Source of the DNA: Eucommia ulmoides
Taxonomy: Eukaryota; Streptophyta; Magnoliopsida; Garryales; Eucommiaceae
NCBI GenBank assembly: GCA_016647705.1
Contig: JAENRU010000472.1
Coordinates: 124,001-188,000 of the forward strand
Reading direction: 5' to 3'
Length of the DNA stretch: 64,000 nt
The notes beneath the pieces were generated by a model. It had not been told where the DNA came from and searched no databases. It was given only the letters and a program-made list of their open reading frames with translations. A program made the position numbers and the translations under genes. Positions 46,321 to 56,700 of the stretch are shown one piece after another. Positions within the stretch are counted from its first letter, which is position 1, and every line of letters starts with the position of its first letter.

Positions 46321-47383
46321 AATTAATCACGCTCCCATCAAATAGGCACCCTTAAAAAATTAAAAATATTTTGACATAATTTCCTATGTTTATATGACAC
46401 ACTCTAATATTCGAAAAAAAAAAATCAAATGAACACAATAAATAATTAAAGTAAAAAAATTTGGACATAGCTTTCTTGATTTATATGACATTTGAAATTT
46501 TCAACTCTTGTTTTATAATAACGCGACATTGACAAACACAACCAATATCAATTAGCCATGACAACAACGAACACAATCACATTATAAACTTAGTAATATA
46601 AGTCCACCACCCATGACACTGGAGCCCACCACCCAGGACTACTGGAATTTACCTTAATTATAGTCCATCAAGCCATAGATTATCTCCATTTGTCTTCAAT
46701 ATTTGAAGTGGCACATGTTCGTATATCGTCTAGTGAAAATCAAACACAATAATTATCCACTTGATAATAAATTAGAATCATATTTAAGACAAACAAATAA
46801 ATAAGTCCACTCATGGTTACGGGAAATTACCTTAAACATCGACTCTCAAACCAAAAATTAACGACGACATTAGAGCATACCAAACAAATGGAACTTACAT
46901 TAAATGTTCCAAATATAACTCCAATTTTTAATAATCTTGTAAAAAAATTATCACCACCTAGAAAAAAATGACAAATAATTGGATCACATTTAAATGCATA
47001 AGTAGGAAAATGATAATATTTCTAAAAACACAGCAAGTAGGCAAGAAACAACTATTCAACAGGTACCAGAACTAAAACTAAAAAAATATGTAATGAGAAA
47101 TTTGGACATATTTATAGGACATTCCAAATTTCGAACACAACATTAACAAACATGTTCGTTAAAACTTCAATTCGTGTATAACTTCTTTGTCTTCGGAGCA
47201 TTCTTCCAAATGCTTTTCATTTCTAATAATTGCCTTATTTATAGTTTGCATTCAAAATAGAGGACACAATTACAACAAACAATATATAAACACAAATATA
47301 TGCTGAAATATGCCAACACACGATACCAATGAAAAAGTTACAAAGAAAATAAAACAGTAGAAATGGGTTGCGTGAGCGCTTAC

Positions 47384-47598
47384 AAAGTCATCGAGCTCAA
47401 TACGCCATCAAGATAAATACCAAAGTTGAAGCCCAAAAATTCAAATTCTTCTTGTGCTAAATGAAGATGGTGAGGATTTACAACCAAACAGACGTTGTGT
47501 TTGGGAAAGAAGACGATTGGAGAGAGAATAGAGAACTCACTGTAAGTGCGACTTAGGGCCTCCAATAGGTGGTCTCGACTGACGCTGACAGTAGGCAT
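47384..47598 (-). pseudogene. Phenylalanyl-tRNA synthetase beta-subunit exons 1-2 (captured)
   Basis: Starting with ATG at 47598 the frame reads MPTVSVSRDHLLEALSRTY to an A/GTGAGT donor (exon end 47541). After an intron-like 84 bases ending TTTAG, exon 2 (47456-47384) continues TQEEFEFLGFNFGIYLDGV to a GTAAGC donor. Plant cytosolic PheRS beta begins MPTVSVGRDRLFAALGRTYT followed by QEEFEELCF-FGIELDDV. The splice phase restores RTYTQEEFE exactly. PheRS charges tRNA-Phe as an alpha2-beta2 enzyme. Only the first ~45 of some 590 residues are present, with introns kept, so this is a DNA-level capture inside a Helitron rather than a processed copy. It cannot make the enzyme. Confidence 0.88.
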
Positions 47599-47967
47599 TG
47601 TGGTGGCAAATCTTCACATCAACAAAAGAATGTATGAAATTTGAACACAACATGTGCCCTATTATTTAACGCCTATCAAATAAGAGCCAAACATAAGGTT
47701 AAACCTTTTGACACTGTCAGTTGTAAAATATGGCGCAATGAACATTAATTTAGAAACTGAAGAATTTAAAAAAACATAAAATAATAATGACCTAGATGCA
47801 TCTCCTGGAGTATGAAGCATAAAATAAAATTAAGAATAATCTTATTAAATCCAATTACTTACGTCAAAACATCCCAGATTAGAAATTCGACGAAGTAAAA
47901 AATACCAATCGGTTAATGTACAATAATCAAAGCATTCCCCTTTGAAGGGGTTGTGGGGGCCTTGGTG

Positions 47968-48092
47968 TTAGAATTGGCAGTATGGAGTATAAGCATTAGA
48001 AGATGGAGCTTTCGGGATGACTTCGGCACCTTTCTGAGTCAAAACAACAACTGGCTTGACAGTAGTGCCTATAGATGGTGCATCAGATGAAC
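47968..48092 (-). pseudogene. Unidentified terminal-exon-like fragment
   Basis: On the minus strand, after a TTGCAG acceptor, the frame reads SSDAPSIGTTVKPVVVLTQK, GAEVIPKAPSSNAY, TPYCQF and TAA. It looks like the last exon of a host gene. I do not recognise the protein. It lies inside the Helitron candidate, in the same direction as the PheRS piece. Confidence 0.4.
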
Positions 48093-48574
48093 CTGCAATA
48101 TAGAAAAAAACCCAATTGCAAATCACAAATGTTGCTTCAATTCACTAATCATTGTCAACCTTATTCTAGTAATCACAATCTAAACAACATCACTTTCTCA
48201 AAGCAAAATCTATCATATCTGCTCCTTCAAAATTCACAAATCATTGTCAAAATTATTCTTGAAATCACAATCTAGACAACTAATTTTAGAGGTAAGGCAA
48301 GAGAAATCCAAAAAAAATAAAGGTTTAGGCCACCTAACATGTAATGGTGATTGTACATGGATACACAAATAATGTAGTTCATCCTATCTATCGCATACCT
48401 CGTTGACTTCTCATCCAACCACCCTGGATCTTTTTTTTTGGGTGCTGCAGCTAAACAGAGAGATAGAGAAAGACAGATTGGGGAACGGTTTCTGTTTTGG
48501 GCGTGCTGCAGAAATTGATAACCTAACTATAAATTTAGACAATTATCAAAGAATTAATTTACAAAAAATTATTA

Positions 48575-48850
48575 ACACTAATTAAAGACACTAATCCCTT
48601 ACCTGAACAAAAAAGGAAGGAGACACAACGGTGACAGCAGAGGCAGAACAAGAGAACCTGAATTTAAGCAGATTCAACACCCAAATTCAGAGGGGAACAG
48701 TGGAAATCTTAACCCTAATTGAAGACACTAATCACTTACCTGAATAAAATCAAAGACGAATGGAGGAGACGCAACGGTGACGGCAGCGGCTTAACAGGAG
48801 ACCTGGAATTTCAGCAGATTCAACACCCAAATCAGATCCAAATTGCAAGA
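48575..48850. repeat. ~128 bp duplication inside the Helitron
   Basis: 'AGACACTAATCCCTTACCTG', 'GGAGACRCAACGGTGAC', 'GCAGATTCAACACCCAAAT' appear at 48587-48695 and 48723-48835. Confidence 0.75.
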
Positions 48851-49136
48851 AACAGATAAATAAATTGGAGAAATTAAGAGGGGAACTCACAATTTTTTTT
48901 TTAGAAATTCGTCGATTAAAACCCTGAAGAATACCGATCTATCTTTGGGTTTACTCCCCATTGATTTGATCAGAGATATGAACACAAATGTTGGAGGCGA
49001 AACACAAAGAAATGGGTTCTCGTCAATGTCCAACCTTGAGAGAGAGAAATAGAAAAATCAATTGGTTTGAACAAAAATCTTGAACAGAAATCAAGAATCT
49101 AAAGAAGAAGAAAATGGAAAGAGAAGAAAGTTAGGC

Positions 49137-49547
49137 TTACTGTTTGCAGTGGAGAGGGCGATGGCAACTGCGACAGTGCTGAGAGGCATTGGAGGATCGA
49201 TCAATCGAAGACTGGGCGAAGATGAGCGATCGACCAAAGGCTGAGCAAAGAGGATCGAATAGGGTTTCTAGAATACAGAGGGTAGAAGTAGCGGTGATGG
49301 CTCGACGACGGCATGGGAAAGCAGTAGGAGCGAGGGAGAGGAGTAGAGAAAGGGTGCTAACAAGGAGGTGATGGCACAGCGAGGATGGCGAGAGAGAGAG
49401 AGAATGGAGATAGGAGATAGAAGCCGATCTTCGGCGATGGCGATGAAGGAGGTGACGACGGTGGTGGCGATGGAGATGATGGAATGATGATATGGCCGAG
49501 GGAAAGAGGAAGGTTGGAAGAGAACGAACTAACCCTAACCCTACCAA
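49137..49547 (-). other. Unidentified open frame in the Helitron
   Basis: The 136-codon minus-strand frame is rich in His, Arg, Ser and Leu. It starts with MVGLGLVRSL and ends near an ACA/GTAAGC donor-like site (49141). No motif or family is recognised. The low-complexity His/Arg run and the GA/CT-rich DNA make a chance frame likely; a captured first exon with 5' UTR is the alternative. Confidence 0.2.
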
Positions 49548-49764
49548 TTAAGAGTTTGATTGAATAAGTAATCTATGAAGTTAACCCTTGATCTAATCTG
49601 ATCGGATGACCAAAAATGTCTCTTAGTATCATTTAATTTCGTCCGTTGGATATCCATCCAAAAGTTTGAAATGTCTCAAATATAAAATACCTCCAGGTGC
49701 AATCTCAAGCGTCAGATATCCGATCTGACGGCTCAAAATGTCTCAAAATGTAAATATGTTGTGA

Positions 49765-49929
49765 TTTATATATATATATATATATAAGATTTTGTTAATG
49801 TATAAAGTGGGGCGAAAGAAATTAGTAAAATAACTTAAAATATTAAGTACTAATTCTCTCCCCCCCCCCCCCCCCCCCCTCTCTCAATACATTAACAATA
49901 TCTTTTATATATATATATTCAAGAATGGC

Positions 49930-49968
<39 letters not shown>

Positions 49969-50057
49969 GTACAAAGAATGGTGCCTTCTTTTAGGATTGA
50001 TATGATGGCTATACACACCAATTTCTTTTCCCCCTCTTTCACATTTTATACATTAAC

Positions 50058-50095
<38 letters not shown>

Positions 50096-50628
50096 AACTT
50101 CATATATATTCAATATTTTTTACGTTACACACATACCAACATAAATATTTTATATTCTTTCAATATTCTACTCTCATTTGTTTTTAATATTGTATCAATA
50201 GCCAACTTTTCCGAACTCTTTTCTAATATGCTATCGATCCAATTTCAATCTCTTTAAATAACTAAGAACATCAACAATTAAATTAATAAATAATAAAATA
50301 GAATAGAGAGAAAATACATATTTGGTAGATCGAGGTGAATAACCATTGTTTTAAGAAGAGATACATTCTCTCTATGTACATGGTCGAATGACGAGCTCTT
50401 CACAAGATACAACGATCCAAGAAGTCAAGGTGCAAGCAATACATCTTTATATTGAATCGATTGCAAATCTTATTACCCATAAATCATCAACTATATAATA
50501 TACGTGAAATATCACAAAATATAATTTCTCTCTATTTTTATGTCTTAATAAAACTATATTACTCATAAACTATCATCATTTAGTATCACATTATTTCCTC
50601 TAAATTTCTCTAAGTCACTTTTTTTTTT

Positions 50629-50680
<52 letters not shown>

Positions 50681-50824
50681 TTTTATTTATATACTGTATG
50701 AATTATGTAACACTTATTATAATATTAAGTACTAATAATATTATAATTAATATTTTTTTGATATACCCACAAGTGTCTCCACAATCACACAGAGTCTGAA
50801 ACTAATCTCATGCCTTACTGTTTG
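49765..50824. repeat. Tandem unit copy C (joined to germin copy 2 flank)
   Basis: It shares with copy B the inverted-repeat MITE (49795-49907), 'GGTGCCTTCTTTTAGGATTG', 'TTTGGTAGATCGAGG' and 'AAGTGTCTCCACAATCACA'. It contains C20 (49860-49879) and T~36 (49932-49967) runs and an (AT)n at 50633-50680. It is truncated on the right, where the germin copy 2 upstream block begins. Confidence 0.8.
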
Positions 50825-51137
50825 AGCCACACTATGTTGATATAATATTATAATTAATAAAATCTCTAATTATATACATAAATATTATAATAAATTACTA
50901 TAATGGAATTCAAAAAGTCATTTTAATAAATTTTATAATTTAATCATAATAATAATGTGTATTAGAAATGTAATTAGAACGCACAATTATAACTATTATA
51001 AATATTTTACTAATAACAATTTTATTAAATAAAATAATGTAACTTATAGCTGCCACCTTAGAAAAGTGTATCAGAGAGAATGTAAAATATTCTTTCATGC
51101 AAGTGGTTTGAAAGATGATGGATCATGAAATTTGTTC
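50825..51137. promoter_or_regulatory. Upstream block of germin-like copy 2
   Basis: It matches 36110-36486 and 53735-54341, with TATAATATTATAATTAATAA and 'GCCACCTTAGAAAAGT'. Conservation may reflect only the shared duplication. No specific transcription-factor site can be claimed. Confidence 0.6.
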
Positions 51138-51145
51138 TATATAAA
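51138..51145 (+). promoter_or_regulatory. TATA box of germin-like copy 2
   Basis: TATATAAA lies 62 bases before the ATG, at the same spacing in all three copies, giving an expected transcription start near 51170. Confidence 0.8.
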
Positions 51146-51199
51146 CCTATCCAAACCCCCCCATGAAATCAGCAAATCGAATCCAGATCCCTATCGAAA

Positions 51200-51871
51200 A
51201 TGCTTCGTTTTTTCTTCTTCTTCATCATTTCTTTCCTCGCCGTCTCCTCCTCCATTAATGCAGCTTCAGTTCAAGACTTTTGTGTGGGTAACCTAGAACT
51301 CCCTCAGGGCCCTGCGGGTTACGCCTGCATGGTCGCTTCTGCTGTGTCAGTGAATAACTTTGTGTTTTCAGGGCTAGCCGTGGCCGGAAACACGTCCAAT
51401 ATCTTTAGAGCCGCGGTGACGTTTGCATTTGTCGATGAATTTCCGGGGTTGAACGGCCTGGGCCTCTCCATGGCGCGGTTGGACCTGGCCCCCGGCGGAG
51501 TGATTCCAATGCACACACACCGTGGTGGCTCCGAAGTGATTATAGTGATTCAGGGCTCCATTATTGCTGGTTTCATCTCCTCGGACGACGTCCCTTATGT
51601 GAGAACACTGGAGGTGGGTGAAATCATGATATTTCCTCAGGGCTTGTTGCATTTTCAAATAAATGATGGTAGCACACCGGCTCTTGCCTTTGTGAGTTTG
51701 AACAGCCCAAACCCCGGCATCCAAATCCTTGCTACTTCATTGTTTGGGAACGACTTGCCTACCCAATACGTGGAAGCGACCACATTCATCGATGCTGTTG
51801 AGGTGAATAGGCTCAAGGCTGTTTTCGGAGGCACCAGAGAAGTCCGCCTTCGCCAAAAATGTAGTACCTAA
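51200..51871 (+). CDS. GLP: Germin-like protein, ABP19/ABP20 type, intact
   Basis: An intronless frame of 223 codons, near the usual 205-225 for the family. Residues 1-22 form a signal peptide, so the product is expected in the cell wall or apoplast. Cys28 and Cys43 can form the conserved germin disulfide. Box 1 ([20 protein letters not shown], 99-118) supplies His105, His107 and Glu112. Box 2 ([16 protein letters not shown], 140-155) supplies His151, completing the manganese site of the cupin barrel. N64-T-S is a glycosylation sequon. The VQDFCVGNL and AGNTSN motifs resemble peach-type auxin-binding ABP19/ABP20. Activity (superoxide dismutase, auxin binding or other) cannot be read from sequence. 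The C-terminus is unusual: a short REVRLRQKC tail with an extra Cys. TATA and AATAAA signals frame it. It is the only complete gene seen here. Confidence 0.9.
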   Translation: MLRFFFFFIISFLAVSSSINAASVQDFCVGNLELPQGPAGYACMVASAVSVNNFVFSGLAVAGNTSNIFRAAVTFAFVDEFPGLNGLGLSMARLDLAPGGVIPMHTHRGGSEVIIVIQGSIIAGFISSDDVPYVRTLEVGEIMIFPQGLLHFQINDGSTPALAFVSLNSPNPGIQILATSLFGNDLPTQYVEATTFIDAVEVNRLKAVFGGTREVRLRQKCST

Positions 51872-51898
51872 ACATGTAAAATAACGATATGTATTGAC

Positions 51899-51904
51899 AA
51901 TAAA
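51899..51904 (+). terminator. Polyadenylation signal of germin-like copy 2
   Basis: AATAAA lies 28 bases after the stop codon. The same AATAAATC context occurs after germin copy 3 at about 54941. Confidence 0.55.
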
Positions 51905-51919
51905 TCACGTACCAAACAC

Positions 51920-52720
51920 TCTTCTGTAGTTTGGACGTCAGTACTTTGTTTTCCCGTAATCTTGGACTAAAGTGCAATGGTAACTCCGTTAACGGAAAAC
52001 GTAAAATTTAGTTTTACCCTTCTTTAATTATTAATATTTATTCCAGGGAAAATCTAAAAGGTCCAAATCATAGGAGGTAAAGTCAAATTTACCACCACTC
52101 CCTCTCTCCACGCCACCGCCACTTTTGTCCAGCATGTCGCCACCACCATGCTGGCCACCCTCAACCACCCCCGGTTCTCTCTCTCTCTCTCTCTCTCCCT
52201 CTCTCTCCCTATATTTCTCTATTAAAGCTTAAAATCAGAAAATAAAACAAGAAAGAGATTACGAAAGTGAAAAATGAATGGGGGAGGCTCTAATTCGCCT
52301 TTGATTCAGATCGCCAAGGCCGCAACAAACGGTTGCCATGCGAGATAATCTTTCATCCTCGCAGACCTTCCGAGTTGCCTTGCTAAACTGTGGCTCAGTT
52401 CGGATCCTGAATATCCTTTTTAGAAAAAAATTGTCACCACCTCATACAATACATTTGGATCAAGGAATAAGGGCCCGTTTGGTTAGAGAGAGAGAGAGAG
52501 ACATTTACAGCCATCCATTGAGAACAATATATCATTTAGTGTGTGTAATATGGGTTGTTGCTTTTCTAATTCGCGTTAGGTTGAAATCACCGGCGACGGT
52601 TGGGCTAACGGAGAGGGGCAACCACTATAGTTTGGCCTAATTTATACTTCACACCACTGTAGTTTGACCTAATTGCATAAGGTTGAAATTATGTTTTTAC
52701 CCTTAAAATAAAGCATGTGT
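51920..52720. repeat. Mutator-type terminal debris and CT microsatellite
   Basis: 51930-52090 contains 'CTTGGACTAAAGTGCAA' and 'GGAGGTAAAGTCAAATTTAC', resembling the Mutator-like termini. A (CT)n lies at 52180-52210. 52562-52700 repeats text from the end of units A and B ('GGTTGAAATCACCGGCGA', 'CACCACTGTAGTTTGACCTA'). No gene is seen. Confidence 0.5.
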
Positions 52721-52724
52721 AATT

Positions 52725-53734
52725 TGCCCTTGAATTTATGAAATAGATTGAGCCAATTCACAACCACTTAAACATCAACATTTTGAATTAGTTTAATTTC
52801 AAAAAAAAAAAAAAAGATGATCAATAAACTTATCCAGCTAGAAGTACGAACTCAAAAAAAAAATCATACAAAAAGCAAAAAAGTTGAATTTAACAAGAAA
52901 AATAATTAAAAAAAAAAAAGTTGAATTTATGAAAAGGATTGAGCTAATCCATGACCACATCAAAATCAACATCATTCACAAATCAACGAGATCTACAACA
53001 AAATTATAGGGTTTTTTTTTTTCTTTTTAAAAGTTGATTTTCCCTCTTATTTTTCTTTCTTAACCAAACAACACTAGAAAAAATGATTTTCCTTTCACAA
53101 TTAATAAAAATATTATCCTGTCATTTCTATTTGTTTTTTCCTTTTTTATACTTCCAACCAAATAGACCCTTAGAGTTTTTTCCATCCTATTTTCTTTTTC
53201 CTCAAATTTTCCATCCATCCAATCAATGAAAGATTTTATTTTATTTTTTTTCATTTTTCATTTCATTTTCTTTTCTCCTTTTTATCCACCCACCCAAATG
53301 CATTCTGAAAAAGAAAAATAAAATAAATGAAATAATTAATTTTAATAATTTATCTTTGTATATTATTAAAAAAAATAAAATTTTACTATTAAAAATATAA
53401 TTATAATTATACTGTCAAAATCAAAGTATAGATCTTGCTCACCCTGACGTCTGCATGGATTAAAAAGTCGTCACACATGACGTCACTAGAAATGGAAGTT
53501 TTTGGAACGTATCTTGGAGGTGAGATTTGATCCGACAATTATTAAAAAATACTAAAAATATTATAATTAATTTGTTTAATACTGTCCCACACTCACACAG
53601 GAGTGTGAGATTATCTCGTTTGAAATTCTTTGACTGTCCCTCCCAACAAAGATTTTTCTGTATGTTCGAACACCTGACCTTGTAGAAGTCCTCAACTGCT
53701 TTAACTCAAGCATTTCTCTCCTCTTGAACCACAC
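52725..53734. other. Dispersed repeat and non-coding flank of germin copy 3
   Basis: 52725-52990 is the second copy of the repeat at 27790-28075. The rest is AT-rich. A 'GAACACCTGACCTTGTAGAA' stretch at 53660-53710 looks like debris of a small dispersed element. No gene. Confidence 0.5.
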
Positions 53735-54341
53735 TGTATATGTTGCTATAAAAAAATATTATAATTAATAAAATTACTAATTATACACATAAATATTATA
53801 ATAACTTAAATTATAACATATATGTCTATAATGTAATTCACAAAGTCATTTTAATAAATTTTATAATGACAATAATATAAACATGTAATTAGAATATATA
53901 ATTATAATCATTATTAATATATTATTAATAATAATTTTGTTAAATAAAATAATATATTTTATAAATAGAATACAACAGTATGTAATAACAACTAAGTTTT
54001 TGTCCCACTTAAATAAGATCGGTTACATGAATCCGTTTGCGTCATAATGAACAATCAAAAGTCATTCTTTTAGTTAGATTCAATGTCCTCAAATCAATTA
54101 TAATAGTCTCGTCTCAAATTTTTGTAGGCCTACCTCTCCTTTTAGTAATCCCGTACTTCAATTAAATCGCATTTTCTTACTAGTGCAGGCACATATCTAA
54201 ACTTCCATATCTTTTCTTCTAATTTATATATATAATAAAATAATTAATTTTAAATTATTTTTCTAACCACCTCCGCCTTGGAAAAGTAAATCAAAGAAAG
54301 AGTCAAATATTGTTTCCTACACATGGTTTGAAAGATGGTTC
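53735..54341. promoter_or_regulatory. Upstream block of germin-like copy 3, with an insertion
   Basis: It matches the copy 1 and copy 2 upstream blocks except for an extra ~260 bp at about 53968-54226. That insert contains 'GTCCCACTTAAATAAGATCG', 'GGTTACATGAATCC' and 'CTACCTCTCCTTTTAGT', text typical of a small dispersed plant element (possibly SINE-like). Confidence 0.55.
53968..54226. mobile_element. Small dispersed element in germin copy 3 promoter flank, SINE-like
   Basis: It is defined by its absence from the two sister upstream blocks. The class is not certain: no terminal inverted repeats, and a clean target duplication is hidden by AT-rich flanks. Confidence 0.4.
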
Positions 54342-54349
54342 TATATAAA
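54342..54349 (+). promoter_or_regulatory. TATA box of germin-like copy 3
   Basis: TATATAAA lies 63 bases before the ATG, in the same context as in the other two copies. Confidence 0.75.
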
Positions 54350-54404
54350 CCTATCAAAACCCCTCCATGAAATTAGCAAATCGAATCCAGATCACCCATC
54401 GAAA

Positions 54405-54926
54405 ATGCTTCGGTTCTTCTTCTTCTTCTTCATTTCTTTCCTCATCTTCTCCTCCTTCATTAATGCAGCTGTTCAAGACTTTTGTGTAGGTAACCTAAAT
54501 CTCCCTGAAGGCCCTGCGGGTTACGCTTGCAAGAGCCCTCCTAAAGTCACAGTGGATGACTTTGTGTTTTCAGGGCTAGCCGTGGCCGGAAACACTTCCA
54601 ACATCCTAAAAGCTGCTGCGACTCCGGCATTTTCCACTCAATTTCCGGGGTTGAACGGCCTGGGCCTCTCCATGGCGAAATTGGACCTGGCCCCCTGCGG
54701 GGTGATTCCAATGCGCACACACCATGGTGGCTCCAAAGTGATTATAGTGATTCGGGGCTCCATTACTGCTGGTTTCATCTCCTCGGCTGACGTCCCTTAT
54801 GTGAAAACACTGAAGGTGGGTGAAATCATGATTTTTCCTCAGGGGTTGTTGCATTTTCAAATAAATGAAGGTAGCACACCGGCTAAGTTTGCCTTTGCCA
54901 GAAATGTATCTAAGCATGCAAAATAG
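54405..54926 (+). pseudogene. GLP: Germin-like protein copy 3, internally deleted and ligand-defective
   Basis: The 173-codon frame matches the intact copy from the signal peptide to GSTPA. Box 1 reads MRTHHGGSK, so one manganese His is Arg and the Glu is Lys. Box 2 ([11 protein letters not shown]) is kept. After GSTPA the sequence jumps to what is the last coding bases and 3' UTR in the intact copy (TTYGCCARAAATGTA, then AARCATGYAAAATARCGATA). An internal deletion of about 180 bp therefore removed the last 60 or so residues and left a new 14-residue tail ending SKHAK. With two of four metal ligands gone and the C-terminal helices missing, it is very unlikely to fold as an active germin despite its open frame. 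Confidence 0.85.
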
Positions 54927-55612
54927 CGATATGTATCCACAATAAATCTCGTATCAAATATTCTTCTGATATTTTATATAACATACATATGCTCGGCTAG
55001 CCATACGGATTCAGATTCAAAAAGAACCCAGAAACAGCCATAACCATTCGGCCGGAAGTAGCCTTCTTCACCATTCGCCACTGATTTCAAGCACCAAACC
55101 ATGGAGTTGGGCAACCATTTGGCCTGAGACAGAGGAATTTCTGGTTAAAACCGTACGGCTTAGTTGCTGCTTCGGTGCTGATTCAAATCTCCGGCAACCT
55201 TCACCGTTGGTATAAGCAGCGGAAACAGTGTGTATTATCCAGTTCGTCTTCCGGCAACCTCCGCCGTTTGGTATAAGAGGAGGTTAATGGCAAAGCTAAG
55301 TCAGGCAGAATTGAAATCTCCCTCAGTTTTATTCCAGATCTGCATTCCATTGCCAATCGAAGGAAGAATTTGATTTCATAGTGGAGTGTGGAGAGGTGGC
55401 CAGATGCAAATTAATTGAGGCGGTGAAGGTACTTTGCTTCATTGCCCTAGATTCCCTTGCATGGGTGGTTGAGTTTGATTTATAATTTGTTCTTGGAACT
55501 GGTTATTGGGTTGGAGTATTAGTGCTTGGTTTTGCATTTGGATATTGAGGAGTTGGTTCTCTTGAAGCTTTTGTAACACCGAATATTTTCTTGATTAGTA
55601 GGCTGATTTCCA
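54927..55612. other. Downstream flank of germin copy 3
   Basis: 54992-55027 matches the flank of germin copy 1. 55080-55280 contains duplicated TCTTCCGGCAACCTYCRCCG text. It may be the 5' untranslated part of the RRM gene relic that follows. Confidence 0.4.
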
Positions 55613-56033
55613 ATGAATCAAAGCTTCGTAGACAAATTGAGAGGTGGTGTTGCCGAGAGGAAGGCCGGTAAGCTTTTCACTCTTTTTGTTGACTATCTTC
55701 CATCCTATATGTATAATCTCTGGCTTAGGAGAATTTTCTATGGTATTGAAAAGATTAGAGATGTGTTTGTGCCTAGAAAGAAGAGATTTGGCAAGAATTA
55801 TTAGTTTGGTTTTGTTAGATTTAATTCCTTTGGGGAGGCTAAGAAGGCAATTATTTTTTTGAATGGGGTCTTAATTTTCGGTCGTAAAATTTGGGTCAAA
55901 TTTAATTATTTTGGATTGGAGAATAGGTATAGAGGTCCTAAATATGGTGATTTGACTGTTTATTCCAACCGGGACTCATTCCAAAACAATTACTTTAGAT
56001 ATTATGATCTTTTGTTTGGAAAATATACGGAAA
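55613..56033 (+). pseudogene. RRM-domain protein pseudogene (possible LINE ORF1)
   Basis: From ATG 55613 the frame reads LFTLFVDYLP (RNP2), KIRDVFVPRKKR, then a TAG at 55800, then FGFVRFNSFGEAKKAI (RNP1) and LNGVLIFGRKIWVKF. This is the full fold of an RNA-recognition motif of about 80 residues. Single-RRM proteins with FVPRKKR and FGFVRF occur in plant SR-like splicing factors and in ORF1 of plant L1-type retrotransposons; which one applies is open. The stop sits just before the RNP1 aromatic motif. No endonuclease or reverse transcriptase follows within the next 1.5 kb. Confidence 0.7.
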
Positions 56034-56700
56034 GTTAAGGAGCAATCAAATGTTGTTGACAGTGGGGATGATGTTTTGGTGCATCAAGAAAAAATTGATA
56101 GCATTAATGTTGTGGCTGGAATTGAGGGCCAAGGTATGGTTGCTCAAGAGGTTTGTGGAGTTGACTGTAGAAGGGAGAGAACTTTTGTGGACTCCCATGA
56201 TAATAGTAATGCCACAAAGACTTCTAGGGTAGGTGCAAATCTTTTCTCCCAGGGATCAAAGAGATTTAGCTAATATTATCTGTTTCAAGCCTACTAGTCA
56301 TTCAAAGAAAAAGGTGAGAAAAATTAAGAAGAAATTCGATAGTTTAAGTAGTTACAATGATCTCATATGTAAAATATCGTCGTACGATAAGAAGATTATT
56401 GATTGTGCAAAAGTTGTTTTGCGAAGATTGGGTATTGTGATAGAGATCGGAAGACCTTTAGGCCTAAAGACTAATTTTATTGAAGGGGATTTTCGTGAAA
56501 AGATGTTGGAAATGTGTATAAAGAGTACAAAAGCATCACTTGATTTATGCTCAACTCTTGGGATTGGTGCGGGCGTTTACTTCATCTTGATGGAAATTTA
56601 GAGTTTTGGCTTGGGGTTTGTAATTCGAGAGTTTGGAGAAGGAGGGTGTCGTTAATTTATTTGGAGGAAGCTTCTCTTTTTGAATTTCGATTCAGAGTTG
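56004..56700 (+). pseudogene. Continuation of the RRM gene relic, unidentified
   Basis: Two overlapping frames (56004-56273 and 56233-56601) encode mildly acidic, then Lys/Ile-rich sequence (SKKKVRKIKKKFDSLSSYND) with no domain I know. They sit directly after the RRM piece with similar base composition. They are probably the frameshifted remainder of the same protein, whose tail would run to about 56700. Confidence 0.4.

Larger units (their letters stand above)
45813..49764 (-). mobile_element. Helitron candidate carrying captured gene exons, 3.95 kb
   Basis: Read on the minus strand, it starts TCACAACATATTTAC at 49764 and ends with a GTGCC-TTCA-GGCAC hairpin, ACGGGTTATGTC and CTAG at 45813. 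It sits between A and T inside an (AT)n run. Unit copies B and C continue on its two sides, so the borders are set by the interrupted repeat as well as by the TC...CTRR termini. It carries no helicase, so it is non-autonomous. It holds at least one clearly recognisable host gene piece (PheRS beta exons) and other exon-like segments, all on the same strand as the element, as is usual for gene-capturing Helitrons. Confidence 0.75.

Noticed and set aside
51374-51724. 116-residue minus-strand frame in germin copy 2 (and 103 residues in copy 3)
   Set aside because: It is antisense to a well-supported germin-like coding frame; conservation between copies follows from the duplication.
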